DNA from: Sternotherus odoratus
Lineage: Eukaryota; Chordata; Testudines; Kinosternidae
Length of the DNA stretch: 64,000 nucleotides
Direction: 5' to 3'
Assembly (NCBI GenBank): GCA_032164245.1
Contig: JAVMKO010000002.1
Location: 90,905,340-90,969,339, forward strand
A model generated the notes under the pieces. That model saw nothing but the letters and a program-made list of their open reading frames with translations. It was not told where the DNA came from and did no database searches. Numbering within the stretch: the first letter of the stretch is position 1; each line of letters opens with the position of its first letter. The position numbers and the translations under genes are program-made. This document shows positions 36,691 to 50,066 of this stretch, piece after piece.

Positions 36691-37994
36691 GATCCATAAG
36701 TTTGCACATGGGGGAATTTGTTTTTCCAGTTTTCTTTTTAAACTGTTTAATCAAATTCATAGAGCGAGAAGATATCCATAAAAACAAGTTTGATGATTAA
36801 AACAACATGATGATCTGTTATTTATCATGCCATGTGTAACAAAAACACAGTTGTTCCATATTTCAGTTACCTCTCTCAGACACTAGCATGGTTAAAGATT
36901 GAGAGAGGTTTTTTTCCTCTCAGTGGTCACCAATATGTTAATTCCCTTTAAGTCTAGTCTGTCTTTTGTTGGCAGATAATTTGCTTGTAAAGTAGCACTC
37001 ACTCTTAGAGTCAAATCCTGATGCCCTGGCTTCACGTTCTACTCAGTCAAAATTCCCAGAGTCAATGGAGATTTGCACCAGTGTGGTTGACTCACATCTG
37101 CAAAGGAATCTGCTGTGTGAGTAGAAATTTTGCCTGCATAGATGTTGAGAAAAAAAGTGAGGACTTTGGTCATAGCCCACAGAGAGAGTTCTAAATAGGA
37201 CAGAATGCAGCAAGTCCAGTGAAGTTGCATGGTTTATTTTGCTAATCATTTTGTATCAATTTGTTATTTCTATTAACAGTAAGATCCCAGGAATCCAGGA
37301 CTATCTGTGTTAAAGCCCAAAGCCCATTCTGCAGACTGACTCACAAGCTGTTTATTTGCATGATCCAAGAAAGTAATCTTATAATATATTTATTTAACGT
37401 TTGGATTTGTATTAAGGGTCAGGTCACTTGTGCAGCTAGAATAAGGTGTGCATTATGACATTATCCACATAAGACAATAGAAAATCACAGAGCCTCCTTT
37501 ATTTTAACATCCTAAAACAGCCTTAATGCCACTGCTGGGATTAGGCTGTCTATAATTCATTCTGAGGGCAGATGATTACTATAAAGTTTTGATTGTGCCT
37601 TAATTTTCCCATGGTACAAGGGCTGTTTGTTAAATTGACTATGTATGACACAGTCATCTAGAGTTGCCAGACAAATGCATTTTCAGTACTCTCACATTTC
37701 CTGTTTTCTGAATTAAGGTCTGTATTTGGAAATGGTATGAATTCCTAGGCTCCGTAACAAAGCAACTAGCTCATATGTGGCCACATATGGTAAAGAGCAT
37801 TTTAAAAATATATATGAATCCCCTTTTCTGCCAATAGGAGGAGGCAGTAATCCCAATGACTCATGTTACCTCCTGACACAAATAAAGATAGAGGACAACA
37901 GCAAGTCATCTTCTCTCCAAAGACACTAAGATAGTGTCTTGTAAGTAACCAGAATATCCTGATTTTCATAAAACACCATGGCATTTGGATGTGC
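36691..37994. other. spacer, no gene recognised
   Basis: No supported feature. Confidence 0.5.
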
Positions 37995-37996
37995 TA

Positions 37997-38131
37997 GGGC
38001 TTGTCTACACTTGGAAGTTTACCAAAATAATTATTCTTGAATAACTCCCCTCATGGACACTCTTATTCCGGAAAGATCATCCACACACTGGCTTATACCA
38101 AAATATTATAGTACATTTCCAAGTGTAGACA
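37997..38131. mobile_element. short MITE (GGGCTTGTCTACACTTGGAA ends)
   Basis: Left end GGGCTTGTCTACACTTGGAA and right end TTCCAAGTGTAGACAC share 15 bp as an inverted repeat. The interior is AT-rich. The right outer bases have decayed, so the target duplication cannot be read. Confidence 0.65.
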
Positions 38132-41100
38132 CTTACTTCACGGGTAACAGATTAATCTGATTACACTATAACGCGTAAATGCTGCAGGCTAAAAGCACAA
38201 GCTCTATGAGTCTAACAGAATACCGACTGTCAAGTGCCATTAAACATCAGTTTTGTTATTTAAAATGTTGGAGAATAGCAAAAACTAAGGAGAAAATAAA
38301 AATATATTTGTTATATGACACTTCCCTAAAAAAAGCTCTGTGTTAGCCTTCTTTCAAGTATTTTAATGAGTCGCACCTACGGAATTTGAGTTAGATTTGT
38401 GAAAGAAAATTAACATCTTTTAAATTATACACTGTAAAAAACTGACCAAGAAAGAACACATAACAATGACATCTCTTTACATGACTTAATAGGAGCACAA
38501 CAAAATATATAACTTCCTATTGCACTAGTCATATCAGATTAGCTACCTGTTCATTTCTCTTTCGAGGGTATTTATAATGCAACCAGCACAACCGTATTGT
38601 ATCACTAAATTATGAGATCTTCAAATTTCAGGGTATAAACTGATCAACACACAGGACAGGAAAGAATCTCGCACTTCCATGACCCTTACATTATAGCACT
38701 GAACAACTAGTCAGTTAGATTCATTTGTGGAAAGGGATCTCCATGTCCCCTAATGTAAATGAGAATTTAGGCCAAAGAATCTGACTAGTTGTGCAATGAA
38801 AAAAGCAGCCATAAATCAGGATTATATTTGCACTCACTTTAAGGGCCCTTTGCACTATTAGAACAGAGAATGAGAATCATTCCCTTTATTTTTTACGGTT
38901 AGTACCTCTCACTTTTTTCCATAAACAAGCTGAACTGGCATATTGACTGTTCTCTCCACTATACCTCCATATTGTCCGAGTCGCCTTTCATTTGCTCCCT
39001 GGCTGGCCTAAACTGCATCTAGTCTGAAACATTTGTTTCTTCTTTCCACAAAAATTGCCCTTTGAGAATAATCTTCATTACTAGTTCCTTAAAAGGAACG
39101 CTACTTAATTTTTTTAAGGGAAGGGTGGGGGGAAATCTACATATATATTCATATATGAAATATAGAAACTTACTCTTGGGTCTAAAGGACCAATATTATT
39201 ATTTATTCAATTGTTGAATACTTTTTTCTTGAGGTAACAAGATTTCATTCTGATCTTAAAAAATGCCTCTGTGGCTGATTTCCACACTCCTCCAATGAAT
39301 ATTTCACATGGGTTTTAATTTAGTACATTTGCAAAGACTGGCTGTCATGGATACAGAATAATGCATTGCTGCTGAAGAGCTGAAAAATAATGGCCAGAAA
39401 ACAACAAACCCTATACTGGTATCTAACCAGCTCCAGGAAAATCAAAGAGTCAGGCAGCTTCAATGAGTGCCACATAATTCTTTTTTTTTATTGTTGTTTT
39501 TCAAGTTCACTTGCATGTCCTTGATTACTAATTCCATTTGTAGGTTGAAATCCAGATGCCTTTCATTCCTGAATAAAAATATTTGTTGATTACATTTTCA
39601 CATCTTTTGTAAATTATTCAAAATAACCCTAAAAGAAAAAAAGCCAATAACTCTCAATCCAATACTTTTTAAAAGCAGATTATTAGATCTTTTCAGCCAA
39701 GTAGCCAAAGAACTTCCCCAACTTGATACTGACATTCAAGAGAGTCTTAGTATATTTTCTTTAGCATGTGGAGTTTTCCAATCCCACCTCCACCACCATA
39801 TAGAGAGAGGAACAAATCCTTCACTAAACTGCAGCAACGGAACTCAAAGCTCAAGATGGTCTCCAGCTGAGTGGAAGAGACTGCAGAATTCAGCTAATGT
39901 TTGATGTACTCTATTAAGTATCAGGAACCTGAGGGGAAGTGACTGTCTTTTGTTACCATGGCTGGCAAAACATGTGCATTTATTGATCAGAGTATCAAGG
40001 TTGAAAAGACAGTGACAAGAAAAACAACACAGCACGCAGCTGCAATAAGCAAGCTATTTCCAAACTGTAATGTCAGTTTGCTGAGAAGGACCTTTCATTT
40101 CTATTTCAGCTAGCTAGGTTTGAACTATGGCTGGGCTCTTTCTAATTATTAGGAAAAACTATATCACACTTCCAGTAAGATCTTGAGGCCCCAAGCATCT
40201 ACAAGAATGTTAGAAGCTTTCTACAATCACCCGGATGTTTAAACACACTTTTAATTTTTAATCTGAAGACAAAAGGTGCCATTTTCTTTTTTAAGGCTGC
40301 TGAAACGTCTTGTTCATCAAGTATGTAAGATCACAGCAGAAAACACAGGGACAATTCAAGGTCAAATCTATATCTCATGGAGTCGGAATAGACTGCTTCC
40401 ATAATCCATTTGGCACATCTTACAATCTAGAGGGCTATAAAGGATGAATAGTAGGGTTCTTTGCACAAAGCACATGGACGTGACCTCAGATGCCCTCCCA
40501 TGAATAATGGGAGCTATTAGACGGAGGTGATGGCAGTAGCAACAATATAGTACTTTGTAGCTCCCACTTCTGAGCAAGTAGGGGAAAAGCAAGAAGATAG
40601 TAAATACAGATCTGCAGGACTGAACTATGCCGATATTTTTCCTTTTCTTTTGTTGTTGCCTGATACAGTTATAGCAATGAGCTATTTATTCTGGCATGGC
40701 TAACCACCCCCAAAGTGTAGCATTGTAGTCATCAGCCATTTTAAATGCACTTCATTTTCAAAAGCTGACAAACAATAATCTATTTCACCAGTTCATCATA
40801 GTAAAGGACTCATTATGCACAGCTTCTCTGAGGACAATGGTTGTTATGACATTGATGACTGAATAAACAGACAGGTACAGCTCATGGGGTGATGGATGCA
40901 GTCAGAATAGTGTCCATCATTACTATTCACCCTTTCCATCAGTAGTCACCTTTTTACTATGACAGGGATCTATTTAAAGGCATATGCACATTATAATCAA
41001 ATTATCATCCTCAGCTCCCAGGCACTTTGGAGATTTCTTGGTGAGTTCCAACAACATTTTTTATTGTGGTGACGTAAAGGAGGTGACAAAATATTCACTC

Positions 41101-41360
41101 TGCTTTTATTCTTCCTCCTATTCTAGATATTTCCCCTTTCAGGGCTCATGCAAGTGACAGTTTTCTGAGAAAACAAAAAAGACTGAAAAATGTTAATGGG
41201 GATTTGAGGTGAGGGGTTGTTTTCTTTTTTGTGCTGAATTTTCAAGTTCAGCTCAAATTGTGATGAAGGGTCAGATCTGGTCAAAATGCAGACAAAGGCC
41301 ACCATAAAGCTTATTTTTTCCCTCCTAGATCATGATGTTTCTGAGTACAAGGGACAAAGA
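38132..41360. other. spacer, no gene recognised
   Basis: A long AT-rich stretch without recognisable repeats or coding frames. Its freedom from repeats is notable against the rest of the window. Confidence 0.5.
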
Positions 41361-41516
41361 GTCTTGTAGCACTTTATAGACTAACAGATGCTTAGGAGCA
41401 TAAGCTTACCTGACGAAGTGGGTCAGATGCTCCTAAACATCTGTTAGTCTGTAAGGTGCTACAAGACTCTGTCTCGTTTGCAGATCCAGACTAACATGGC
41501 TACCCTTCTGATACAG
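41361..41516. mobile_element. Penelope tail foldback with hammerhead-like core
   Basis: Two 40-bp arms (41361-41400 and 41428-41467) are inverted copies with about four differences. They start GTCTTGTAGCAC and enclose a 27-bp centre with CCTGACGAAGTGGGTC, the first box and stem II start of the hammerhead-like motif seen at 15982. To the right the usual tail continues: CAGATCCAGACTAACATGGC and TACCCTTCTGATACAGG. No GIY-YIG frame is present. Confidence 0.75.
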
Positions 41517-43873
41517 GGTACAAGGATCATAGCTCTAGATATAGGTAGAGCAACCTGAGGGTTGCTCTAACTTCTCCTGGCTGCCAAGGCTACCATAGGG
41601 CTGAAATTGAAATGGGGGACATAGGAACATCCTGGCCATCTTTGCTCTGGTCAGACTTTTTCCAGTGCAGAAAGTAGGAAACGTGAATCTGCCTCAAATG
41701 GTTAAGCTGTTTCTATAGGAAACTCCCCCCCTCCCCCCCAAAAAAAGTGTTTTGAAATGATGCCAGGTTTGTTGTCTTCATAGTTGTGAAGAAACCTTAA
41801 AATGTAATCCATGTGTAACCAATGCAGAGATGCCAGCCTGAACTAATAGCTCAAAGAAGTGTGAAATGCGCCTGCTGCATTCATTTTACTGAGCTGTAAT
41901 CCCACTAGTGTGGCGGGCTCTCCCTGAGCCTCAACTGCACCACTCTAGTTGAGGGAGGATCTCATTGCCATCACACCATCATGACTTTGCTGTAGTGATG
42001 ACATCCCTTCTCCACCAGAGACTCATGCTCCAGTGAGCTTCTTCATCCCCCTTGTGTGGGACATACTCCAGTCTGCCTGGAGTCAGGGAGGGATGATTCT
42101 AAAAGGGAGGACCCCACCTGCCCAAAGAGGCTAGATGGTGGGCCACACACCGATCTAGAAGATGGCTTTATTTTGAGTGGCTCTTGCCACTATCACCCTA
42201 AGCTACGGAAGGACCACGACATAATGAAATTATGCCTGCATAAGACCACAGCAAAAGGACCAGCAGTGTTCCCCACATAGAGGTGTGGCCAAAGGTGCCA
42301 GATGGACTTAAAGCAGCCCCTAAATGGCACTAATGATTTACCTATGAAAAAGAGGAAAACGGTTGACTGCAGGGGTGGGGGTTTCCCTGAATAAGAGGTT
42401 TCAGATTCTGACTATTAGTGCCTGGCTAAAATGTTAGCAGTACTTATGAAACCTAGACTGGTGACAGGCAGTTGCAGATATATGAAACTAGGTTCTTGGA
42501 GACCTCACTGATCACTTGTTCCCACAAATTTTATTCCCAGTCTTTGCAGCCCTTCAGACACACAGTGGTTACCATTAAAAAGTAAGCATTTACTCACAAT
42601 TGACTGCATCTCGCATACCATGGTTAGTTCCTATTCTAAGTTGAGAAGAAACTGATACCTGAGAAACCACTGCAGGCAAATGCTCAACTTTCTTTAAAAA
42701 ATGGCAATCACTGTGTACTCATTTGGTTGCCCATATGACACATTTTATTCCCCAACTATCAGCAAGTACATTAGCTAAATACTTCACTTTTCACCAGTCT
42801 TGAGAAGTCCCCAAGTTGTTCCTAAACACACCTTTGTCTGCAGAATATTGCAATGTTACCATAATATGCAGCCACAGGACAGCAATATAGTCAAAAGTAC
42901 CATATTGCTCATCTAAAATATGTTCAAAGTATTACTTTTCTGATATCATGTCATCATATTTTTTTCTCTACTGTTGGAGTAAAATGGGAGAATTGCCTGC
43001 TAATCTGGTAATTTTCATTCTGTTTCTTCTATATAAAATGAACTCTATCATCTCTATTTGTGAAATTATTTACAATAAGATTCCTCCAGAAACAACTATG
43101 AACTTTGGGGAAGAGGAAAAGTTAAATCTTGAATTTTCTAGCAAAGCAACAAACAAATTTTACAGAAAAGGTCTGACAACATGTTTCTGATAACTGAGAC
43201 AAAGCAAACAAAATATATTGAATAAAAAATGACAGAAGATATAATGGTATTATCTGTGTGATATTATATTTTTGCATTAGCAATCAAGACTAAGTATAAA
43301 CAAGAACAAAAAATTCAACAATAAGGAGATGTATGCTGAAACTGCAATGAGACACAGTATGGAGGAGGTGGATAAAAAGAAGTATGGGAAAAAATCACAC
43401 CAGAGGGTAAAGCTAATGATTGATAAATATTGAGTACCAGAAGGACCACATGTAAAAGGGGAAAAACAGGACTTGTTGACAAGTGAAGAGCTGCCAGAGA
43501 AGAGATGAGCTGAACATATTTTTTATAATGAGGTGTTAAGTAGATCACCTTGAGAGGTTGGGATAATGATTGTGATGACGAGTTGGCCAGTGTGTGAAAA
43601 TAGCTAAATAATATGACACTTAGCAAACTCAGGAGAACACTGAAACACGAGATTGTCATTTTGTCCAGAAGCTAACTACTCATACTACTCAACTTACTTT
43701 TAGTGATGTTCACAGGAAACGTGGTGGCCATCTTAATTAAAATAACACCTTGTAAAAAAAGGCATGTACTTTTTTTAAATGTCCAAGAAATAGTCTAGTA
43801 TTTAAAATATCAAATCTTTCTCTCTTTCTAAAAGCTTATCAAAACCCAAATACTCTGATACCTTCTAGTTATA
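41517..43873. other. spacer, no gene recognised
   Basis: No supported feature. Confidence 0.5.
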
Positions 43874-43970
43874 GGCCCTTATCCAGCAAACAAAGTTAAG
43901 CACTTAAGTTCATACATAAGTCCTATTGAAGTCAATACTTAAGTATTAAGTGCTCTGATGAATTGGGGCC
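43874..43970. mobile_element. ancient MITE-like repeat
   Basis: Inverted ends GGCCCTTATCCAGCAAA and (complement) GGCCCCAATTCATCAGA enclose AAGCACTTAAG and CTTAAGTATTAAGTGC arms around CCTATTGAAGTCAATA. ATA stands on each side. It resembles an old amniote repeat whose centre is also seen near 16613 and 18493. Confidence 0.55.
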
Positions 43971-43973
43971 ATA

Positions 43974-45032
43974 ATAACCACCCATCATTCTGCTATATTT
44001 GTTTCTATATTGTATTCTGTATTCACTTGTGCCTTTAGAGAAACTCTTATTAATTTGACAAAGTTCTTATATTGCACTTCCATGTACACTTAAGGTGCTA
44101 CATATTCTAGATTAAATAATAAAATAAATAAGGAAATAGCAATAAATATGCGGCAAAAGATTATTAATTCCTGCATCCCTTAAACCCTTCCAAAAAATCC
44201 CCACTAGAAATGGAAGCAGGGGGACAGGGAATTCTGTTGGGCCCAAAATGATGGCTGCATCTTGCCACCAATGCAGGAATACATAGTGTAACATTGGGGT
44301 TCTCCAGGAATTGGAAAGAAGGGATATATGTGGATGAAGGAATGCCTGGTGGATCTATGAACACATTCAGGGTACTATCTGTGCCCCCTAACATTTGGCC
44401 TCACAGAAGAACTGGAGTGAAGTGAGCTCCCATGGACCTATGCTCTATGGTGAGCAAGGAGTACAAAACCCTTACCCAGGTTCTAGATACCCTACTCCCT
44501 TTGAGATGGGACCATACTATCTATCCATTTCCATGGCTAGGAGGGCTGAATTTGGGAGGGGTGGTGGTCAGGATTTGCCTCAAAAATAAATAGGAAAAAA
44601 CTGTGGGAACATTTTAATGGGAAATAAAGCAAGCAGAAGTATTGTCATGTTGTTCAAAAATAAAATGTCTGAAGTGTCAAAAATAACTTACATCTGTTTG
44701 AAGGAACTTGACAGTGACAAACTCAGAGGATGTTTGTTGTGGATGTTCAAGGATGGCAAGGAAGAGGATATGCTTATGTGTAGAGATTCTAAATATAGAA
44801 CTCCAATGCACAGCATTGAGACATGGCTCATCAACAATATCTATAGGAAGTCAGGAATATAGCATGAAATAGGGAAGCACCACTACCACTGTTCACATAG
44901 TATGTAGATGAGGCAATTCTATCCCATCTCGGAAAAGCACTTTGCTGGGTCCATTGCTTTAATACTATATATGAAGAGAACCTTATATGCCGAAGAATAG
45001 GGCCAGATTGTGATAGCCTTACTCATGATGAA
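43974..45032. other. spacer, no gene recognised
   Basis: No supported feature. Confidence 0.5.
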
Positions 45033-45034
45033 TA

Positions 45035-45411
45035 GGGTGACCATATTTCCTAAAGGAAAAATGGACACTGCACAGGACTTGCCTGCGTTCCCTACCCCCA
45101 CACGGAGCTTGCCTTAGACACTTGCCTGAGCTCCATCCCATGCATGGAGCTGGCCCAAGCTGCATAGCATCTCGGCTCACCCAAGCCCTACCACACAGGG
45201 CTGCTGTTGCAACTCATCCCACCCCAAAATGTTCCTCATGCCCCACTTTTTTGTCAAAGCTGGGCACTGGTTCCATTTCCTCTTGCCAACTAATGATGAG
45301 ATGGCAAAGGCAAAACGGGACAAGTGCCCTATTTTGCCAAAAAAAATCAGGACCCCCGGACAGGTCCTGAAAAGAGGACTGTATTGACCAAAATGGAATG
45401 TATGGTCACCA
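45035..45411. mobile_element. TA-flanked MITE (GGTGACCATA family)
   Basis: Ends GGGTGACCATATTTCC and ...AATGTATGGTCACCA are inverted and flanked by TA at 45033-45034 and 45412-45413. Internal AAACGGGACAAGTGCCC links it to the larger element at 53258. There is no coding region. Confidence 0.75.
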
Positions 45412-45424
45412 TAATGCTGAAGGA

Positions 45425-46435
45425 TATACCTCTAAATGCACTCAAAACCGCCTTCACCAAATAAGAACAAGCCACCAGAGAAGTAGCTCCCGTAATGGAA
45501 CGGGCCATCCAAATATCTTGAGACAACCTGCTTCAGTACAGAAATAAAACTCCCTCTAACTTCACATGCCTAATTGTTACCTACCACTCCACACTGGAAC
45601 CCATATGGGGTATCAAACAACTATAACCCATACTTGATAGAGATCCTATCCTGAAAGAAATCTTTCTTGAACCCCCACTTCTGGCCTTGAAACAACCCTC
45701 CAAACTCACCAAGCTCATCATCAGAAGCGAGTTCCCGTAGATCAGGACACACTAACTCAAAGCAGCATCAGACCCTGCCAGAACAACATCTGCAAAACAT
45801 GGAAACATATCTCCACTGTTACAATGATCAGTACCCTGCACAACACACCTTTCAAGATCCATGGGTCCTACACATGCCAATCACATGTGATGTACCTCAG
45901 CAGGTGCACCAACTGCCCCCAATAACAACTAAGTGAGTGAAACCAGACAATCGCTATGCTCTCAAATGAACTTATGCAGGAAAATTATGAGAGATGAAAA
46001 CACCCTACCACAAAGTCAATCACTCTATATCTGATCTATTGGTCCTCATCCTCAAAGAAAACCTGCATAGCATCTTCAACAGACAAGCCTTGGAGCTTAA
46101 ATTCATAACTCTGCTAGACACTAAAAATCATAGACTGATTAGAGATACTGGATTTGTGGCTTCTCTTTAACCAAACTCCCCCACACACCCCTTCTTTCCT
46201 CCTTATGACTGGAGGGGTATTAGCAGGCCACCTTGAAGGGTCCCTTGAAATGTGTGTTAGCTACTTATACTAAACAATCTGTTCCACCTTGTATTTAGCT
46301 TTGACATTCTGAGTATGTTTCCCAGACCTGACAAAGAGCTCTGTGTAAGCTCTAAAGCTGGTCTCTCTTATCAACGGAAATTGGCCCAATAAAATCTATC
46401 ACCTCACCCACCTTGTCTCTCTATCATTCTGAATA
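45425..46435 (+). pseudogene. decayed Penelope-like element
   Basis: The order of features is Penelope-like: a broken C-terminal frame with GSYTCQSHVMYLSRCTNC (near 45866-45920, the Cys-rich strand of the GIY-YIG region), then a tail with CCCAGACCTGAC, AGAGCTCTGTGTAAGCTC and TAAAGC near 46321-46358, then CCTCACCCACCTTGTCTCTC. Several frameshifts and stops break it, for example before the YIGQT position. The tail differs from that at 16 kb, so this is another subfamily. It lies immediately beside the MITE at 45035. Confidence 0.7.
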
Positions 46436-48565
46436 AAGCACTTTACACCAGAGAAGTCCCATTAAAGTCAGTGAGGTTAAGAGTATCAGGATCTGTCCCT
46501 GAGTGGGAATAAGTGACCTCAAAAGTCAAGATTTTGTGCCTGGTGTAATTTTGATGTGTTGGAAGTGCATGAGTCAATTCTGAATTCATCTTAACTGACT
46601 TATAAAACACTTTGACATAGTTGGAAGTACATAATTCTATACATGTGGAAATTAAACAGTTTTAGAAGAGATTTTGTAATCATTTCCAGTATTCTCACAA
46701 CTGTCATGTCAGACCTTGGATTTAATATGATGTTTTGTTCTGGATAAAATTTCACACGTTTTCAGAAATTATTTCAATTTTTGCAGTGCACATTTTGCTA
46801 TGCAATAATTAATAACATGTGGTTCTGCCACTAATAAAAAGACTTGAGATTTAGATTGGTAAACAAGGAGGCTAGAAATTGAGATTCATAAAATAATTTA
46901 AAACTATGCTCACTGGTCACCAGTTAATTGTATGTATCAGCTGTTCGTCCATCCACCACTGATGGCTTGTGAAGAAAACCATCAAAATCATCATTGATAC
47001 ATTTCACACATCTGTATATAAACCTCTTGACATAGAGATTTTTTGTCATGAACCTGATGCTACTGGGTATGAAATTCACTAAGCAACACATTCTTGACCA
47101 CATTTCTGCCCATCCATAGTTTGTTACCTCAGTCTTATTTTTCAGATGAGAAACCCTTAGTCCATGTTTCAAGTGACAGTGACAATGAACTGCATGCCTG
47201 AAGCTCAAATACAGGGACGCCATCCTTAATCATTTGTTTATCTAGTGCATCCCAGCCATTTTTAATCAGGAATCAATGGACATTGATTAAAAATGCATGC
47301 TATAGAGTCTTGGGGGAAGGCAAGATGGGTGTGAGAAGTAGGACTTCTGTATGTATCAGGGAGAATGACGACACTACTCAGATTCAATTTTACAGCATCC
47401 ATAGAGAAAAGAGCTACCTCCACAGTAACCTAATAAAATCACAGGATGAACCTACTGATCCTTGATTGTTATCTCTGCTAGTCTAGATTTTGCAGCTATA
47501 AATGATCGTCACCTAGTGAAAAAGATCCTCACCTAGTATAAACTGGCATTGCTCTATTGAAGTCAATTTACACCTGGTAGCTATCTGGGCAGGTTATTTT
47601 GTCCACTCTGGCTAAGATGATGAGACTCCACTTGAAAATAAAAAAAGCAATGCTGGGGAGACAGCAATTAATGTGTTTGCAAAAGTAAAGATGTTGGATA
47701 TTTTGGCATATTCTATCCTAAGAAACAGGTCATTATACTAGCCTTCTGGAAAACAGATATTTTTCACTTGGTTATTAGGCTCTGCAATTATAAAGAGATT
47801 GAAAGAGTCAGAAATGGTTTCACGATGAGGTAAGAAGCTACACACTGGTCTTCTAGTGTTAAAATGTTTTAGAGAATTTTTCTCAATCTTAAATCAGAAA
47901 GACAGACCAGCACAAGACCAGCTGTGCCTACAGACTAGTGGAAAAGTTGTTTGCCAGAATCCATAGACTCTTAAACCAGTTGAGCATGTATTTATCAGTA
48001 ACTAACACAGATCAAAGAGGAGTTTGAATATAGAATCAGAGGGCAGTAGTGACTGAAGTATGGAAGGAGATCTGAAAAGAGCCAAAGTGATAACTAACAA
48101 CAGGGACAGAAAATTGGTATTGATTGTAGCTGAGAAATGATGACACACAGCAGTGTAAAAGATCAGGGTTTTTTCCTGAAACCACAGAACAGATACAGCA
48201 AGGTGTCACAAGAATGAAGCTTCTATGATAAAGAAAAAATATATTCTTCTTGGCACAATTAAAGTTTAGGGTTGCAAACAGGGAGGCGAAACATTTTCAT
48301 TTTATGAACAATAGCTGCATAAAGTTTTCTAGCAAAAAATAAATGAGAACCAGCACCATAAAAGAGTTACACTGAGGCTGTGGTATTAGGAACACTGCCA
48401 TAACTGGGGAAACGTTTTGAGAATGCTGCTAGCCCAAAAATATAGCACTAAACTGCAAAGGTGAAGAAACATCAGTATAGGTTCCCTGTAACCTGTTTTA
48501 TTTTCCCCACAAATCTCAATGATGCAAAGCCACCTCAGCTGATTGGATTGTATCACTAAGGTGTT
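46436..48565. other. spacer, no gene recognised
   Basis: No supported feature. Confidence 0.5.
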
Positions 48566-49018
48566 TGTGATGGGATGGATAAAACCCACACAAGAGAGTT
48601 TAGAGTGCAGGAACAACTCTGAGCCTAAGAGGCCCTCTGGGAATGCTCCAGTTATAGGAGGGACTTCAAAGGGCGTCTTTTCAGTGCAGCAGGGTGGCGG
48701 AGTGAGAGAAGCAGATCTGCACTCGCTGCTGTAGAAGGGCTATGCCAGGAAGGCGCTCCTCGGCAGAGGTTTGCTGCACAGAGCCAAGATTCCCCACCTT
48801 GTTAAAACCAGTGGTCCAGGTCACCAGGGCCAACTGCCAGTCGTGATGTGCCCCAAGGGGAGTGGCAGAGCATTAGGAAGAGGCTTGGGGGAGAGCATTA
48901 GTTGGACCGCCAGTAGCGGACTCCTGCGTTACAGTGCTCAAGAGGTCCCCTGGGTCAGAATGCAGTGGAGTGGGAGGACCCGGGTTCCCCTAGCCACTAG
49001 ATGATGCGGACACCACAA
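48566..49018 (+). repeat. LTR-like fragment
   Basis: Starts TGTGATGGGATGGATAAAAC and runs to CGGACACCACAA through GGGAGGACCCGGGTTCCCCT, an order I associate with turtle LTR-type repeats. The opening resembles the unit at 1649. The right boundary is approximate. Confidence 0.4.
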
Positions 49019-49844
49019 AACTGCAGCCACTAGGCAGGGAGGTTCTCCCCCACTCAGAGTGCCCTTTTATTAATTATAATTGTCAGCCAGATCACACTCT
49101 CCCATAGACAAACCCCAAACAACTAACTCAGGAGGAGGAAAACGATAAGAGTCTTCTCCTGAAGATTCCCCTGTCTTGTTTGATCAGAGTGATGGGAGTT
49201 GCTGAAAAGTTCTCTACACACCCTGTGCATTCTCAGGGATGTATGTGGAAGCCCCCATATTTCCACTGTGGCTGCTAAAGTCCCTCTACTTCCCTCAAAC
49301 TCTCTTTGGCAGTGTGACTCCAAGGGACCGACAGTACTAAGGATTCCAGGGCTCCTGTTGTGAATGAGACTCTGCAGAAAAGAAAACAAAGACCAAGGCT
49401 CAGGGAATCTCCTCCAAGATGGAGAGTGGATTATATGGATTCCCAAATGGATTTAGGAGAGAATGGGAACTGTGTAGACACACTGGTTACTCCTGAAGAT
49501 AAGACCATGATGCTTCATTTGGGGGGAGGACAGCAGCTCCAGATCTCTCACAGACACCTTCCAGGTCCCATGGGCGAGTCATCTCTTCTCTGCGGGTCAC
49601 TCTTCCCCCTTCAAGGTGATCTGAAGTCACAGGCAGAAGGAAGAAAAACAGAGGTAGTGGGAAGGTGTTTAGACTACGTTTGGTGAAATTTCAATGAGAG
49701 ATGGGATGATTATTTTGGCTAAAGAGGTTTTATTCAAAACAAACTTGTTCAGCCACATTTCTTCGATAAGAGAATCTATATGATCATGTGACAATGGTAA
49801 AGAATCAAAGAAGTCATCATTTTCTTCTGACGTTGACCCAGAGT

Positions 49845-49850
49845 TTTATT
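49845..49850 (-). promoter_or_regulatory. polyadenylation hexamer of the predicted host gene
   Basis: AATAAA on the minus strand, 66 nt beyond the stop codon at 49916-49918. A second copy lies at 49729-49734. Confidence 0.4.
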
Positions 49851-49915
49851 GGAACAAGGAAAAAATGATTGTTCCCACTGTTACTCTGTCTCTTTTTCTA
49901 TTTCATGGTAGAGCT

Positions 49916-50066
49916 TCAGGCTAGCACTTCCACAACTGATGCCTGCCTGGCTTCCTGCAACCGGTTTAAAGAAGCAGCATGCATATCCTCACCAGTATAA
50001 GAGACATTTCCGGTGTGACCGGCCTGTCTTCGCTGCACGGAAGAACTGGAACTGGTGGCAGATTCC
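49916..50066 (-). CDS. predicted terminal coding exon of unidentified host gene
   Basis: A strong acceptor (TTCTGTTTCATTTTCAG) is followed by 151 nt ending in TGA. The first base completes a codon, then 49 residues follow: a Ser-rich run (ATSSSSSVQRRQ), GHTGNVSYTGEDMHA and the end EARQASVVEVLA. The composition is unlike the AT-rich spacer around it, and a polyadenylation hexamer follows. The entry phase matches the exits of the two exon candidates upstream (52592-52621 and 56550-56598). There is no signal peptide or membrane segment; it looks like a cytoplasmic or disordered tail. I do not recognise the gene, and expression is unproven. Confidence 0.5.
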
